Assembly: GCA_018370615.1 (NCBI GenBank)
Contig: JAGZAC010000105.1
Span: 1-6,227 of the forward strand
Direction of reading: 5' to 3'
Length of the DNA stretch: 6,227 nt
DNA from: Clostridiales bacterium
GTDB taxonomy: Bacteria; Bacillota; Clostridia; Oscillospirales; CAG-272
Under the pieces are notes generated by a model that was not told the origin of the DNA, searched no databases, and saw only the letters and a program-made list of their open reading frames with translations. Positions within the stretch are counted from its first letter, which is position 1. The number at the start of each line of letters is the position of its first letter. Positions 5,620 through 6,227 of the stretch are shown piece after piece. A program made the translations under genes and the position numbers.

Positions 5620-5955
5620 TTTGCATCCCCCTTTGCGGCCAAGACCGCGTAAGCCGTATTACAGCTCTGCGCGAACTCACAAAAGCCTAACCGCAGCCCC
5701 CGCAAAGAGTGTGTTACAATCCGTCTGGGAAGCAGACGGCTGCAGCATACGGTTTCTCAAGGCATCCGGTACAGTCTCCCATACCCAAAGCCACAGGAGT
5801 GGCTCATGCCAACGGTTTTTGTTCAAAACTGCCTTTGTGAACATCTGAACGCGGACTACCGCGTTTGCTCAGACATTTGAGGAGCGCCGTCAATACTTTG
5901 CCCTTGACGGCGTTGTTAGCACAGATGCAAAAATCGTGCATATGAAATTTTCAAC
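5620..5955 (-). promoter_or_regulatory. Long structured 5' leader of potABCD, candidate riboswitch or other cis-regulatory RNA
   Basis: About 335 nt separate the predicted transcription start from the potA ATG, with no convincing gene inside. In transcript order the leader can form: a 9-bp stem CGCCGTCAA/TTGACGGCG with a 10-nt loop (5912-5885); a 7-bp CCGCGTT-family stem with a 4-nt loop (5865-5848), extended by TCTG/CAGA pairing across a bulge; a GTTCA/TGAAC hairpin (5842-5821); a possible three-way junction closed by GGCAT/ATGCC (about 5810-5762) containing AGCCAC-TCCT-GTGGCT (5804-5789); a 7-bp CCGTCTG/CAGACGG stem (5739-5721); and a GCG...CGC hairpin around 5672-5647. A final switch covers the ribosome binding site. 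No U-tract follows any hairpin, so control would act on translation rather than termination. I find none of the hallmark boxes of the cobalamin, TPP, SAM, glycine, lysine or T-box classes. Confidence 0.6.
5627..5709 (-). promoter_or_regulatory. potA ribosome binding site within two mutually exclusive RNA structures
   Basis: The Shine-Dalgarno AAAGGGGG (5634-5627) lies 7 nt before the potA ATG. Upstream, CTCTTTGCGG (5709-5700) can pair over 10 bp, with one G-U, with CCGCAAAGGG (5638-5629), which buries much of it. Alternatively GCGGT (5648-5644) pairs with GCCGC (5639-5635) in a short local hairpin with a CTTG loop; this uses the same CCGC and leaves the ribosome binding site open. The two forms cannot coexist. 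Confidence 0.5.
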
Positions 5956-5962
5956 AAGAAAT

Positions 5963-5990
5963 ATTATACAGATATTTTTCGGAATGTCAA
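5963..5990 (-). promoter_or_regulatory. Consensus sigma-A promoter of the potABCD operon
   Basis: TTGACA (5990-5985) and TATAAT (5968-5963) are both perfect matches, spaced by 16 nt on the minus strand. Transcription should begin near 5955. A promoter this strong in front of a nutrient importer implies that control acts after initiation or through a repressor. Confidence 0.85.
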
Positions 5991-6005
5991 TGATTTTCTA
6001 CATTG
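5988..6005. promoter_or_regulatory. Inverted repeat overlapping the -35 of the pot promoter, possible operator
   Basis: CAATG and CATTG are separated by 8 nt, and the left half covers three bases of the -35 hexamer. Arms of 5 bp in AT-rich DNA can arise by chance, so this is only a candidate repressor site. Confidence 0.25.
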
Positions 6006-6130
6006 TTTTTCCTAAAGATTTGGAAAAGTTTTCGTTTGGGAATGTGCTCTTCTTGTAGATTCCCAACAAAAGTCATCTTTTGTTTATTTTAATAAGTCTC
6101 CCAGAGCGTATGGCAAAATCTCAGAAAATA
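6006..6130. other. AT-rich stretch upstream of the pot promoter, no gene seen
   Basis: It holds two adjacent inverted repeats: TTGGGAAT/ATTCCCAA with a 15-nt loop (6036-6066) and CAAAAG-TCAT-CTTTTG (6067-6082), the latter followed by a T-rich run on the plus strand. They might stop plus-strand transcription, but no plus-strand gene precedes them. No coding frame with a ribosome binding site is visible. Confidence 0.4.
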
Positions 6131-6186
6131 CAAGCCTCCCTTGTGCAAAGGGAGGTGGCTCGCCGAAGGCGAGACGGAGGGATTGT
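6131..6186 (-). repeat. Two-hairpin repeat (unit 4)
   Basis: Hairpin B is CCTCCCTT-GTGCA-AAGGGAGG (6135-6155). Hairpin A is CTCGCC-GAA-GGCGAG (6159-6173). The unit ends CGGAGGGATTGTA. It is the same family as the units at 1402, 1460 and 1576, and it lies head to head with the partial unit at 6203. Confidence 0.82.
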
Positions 6187-6202
6187 ATAATGATATAATG
6201 CA

Positions 6203-6227
6203 GAACAATCCCCCTGTCAACTTCGTT
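6203..6227 (+). repeat. Two-hairpin repeat, cut by the window end (unit 5)
   Basis: From GAACAATCCCCCTGTCA it matches the start of unit 1 (1459 onward) at all of the first 17 bases. It then reads ACTTCGTT, which is the apex of a TGTCAAC-TTC-GTTGACA hairpin whose second arm would lie outside the window. Confidence 0.7.

Noticed and set aside
4252..5652. Plus-strand open frame of 466 codons
   Set aside because: It is antisense to potA and the start of potB, has no family motifs, and lacks a ribosome binding site; the minus-strand frames carry all ABC motifs.
5721..5811. Cobalamin riboswitch, suggested by GAGCCACT and GGGAGAC
   Set aside because: The B12 box and the other conserved cobalamin segments are missing, and the order of elements does not fit.
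6036..6082. Plus-strand tandem terminator
   Set aside because: The stems are AT-rich, one has a 15-nt loop, and no plus-strand gene lies upstream; kept only as a note on the intergenic stretch.

Overview
The window looks like a chromosomal segment of a low-to-mid GC gut-type Clostridia bacterium (Bacillota; Oscillospiraceae or a close relative is my best guess). The basis is the Gram-positive-type PotABCD proteins with a lipobox on PotD, AGGA/GGAGG Shine-Dalgarno sites, sigma-A-type promoters, and the C-rich hairpin repeats that I associate with such genomes. The taxonomic call is inference. Every gene I can support lies on the minus strand.

Reading along the plus coordinates: 1-228 is the N-terminal 76 codons of a class IV aminotransferase (D-amino-acid transaminase-like) that runs off the left edge. 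Upstream of it are a good promoter (319-347) and, unexpectedly, a terminator-like hairpin with a T6 tract between that promoter and the gene. 437-1234 encodes an unrecognised 265-residue secreted lipoprotein with what looks like an internally duplicated beta-rich domain, ended by a strong terminator. 1235-1677 is non-coding: a promoter for the lipoprotein, then a cluster of four two-hairpin repeat units in mixed orientation, then the pot operon terminator.

1678-5619 is a complete polyamine (spermidine/putrescine) ABC importer operon transcribed potA-potB-potC-potD. potA/potB and potB/potC overlap by 8 and 4 nt, and potD follows after a 24-nt gap. PotA supplies the ATPase, PotB and PotC the membrane channel, and PotD the lipid-anchored substrate-binding protein. 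No regulator gene is present.

5620-5990 is the operon's control region. A consensus promoter (TTGACA-16-TATAAT) is followed by a leader of about 335 nt packed with hairpins. The end of this leader can fold in two mutually exclusive ways: a 10-bp long-range helix that hides the potA ribosome binding site, or a local hairpin that leaves most of it free. This switch-like leader, which I cannot match to a riboswitch class I know, is the most interesting object in the window. 6131-6227 holds another pair of the same hairpin repeats, so the pot operon is bracketed by repeat clusters.
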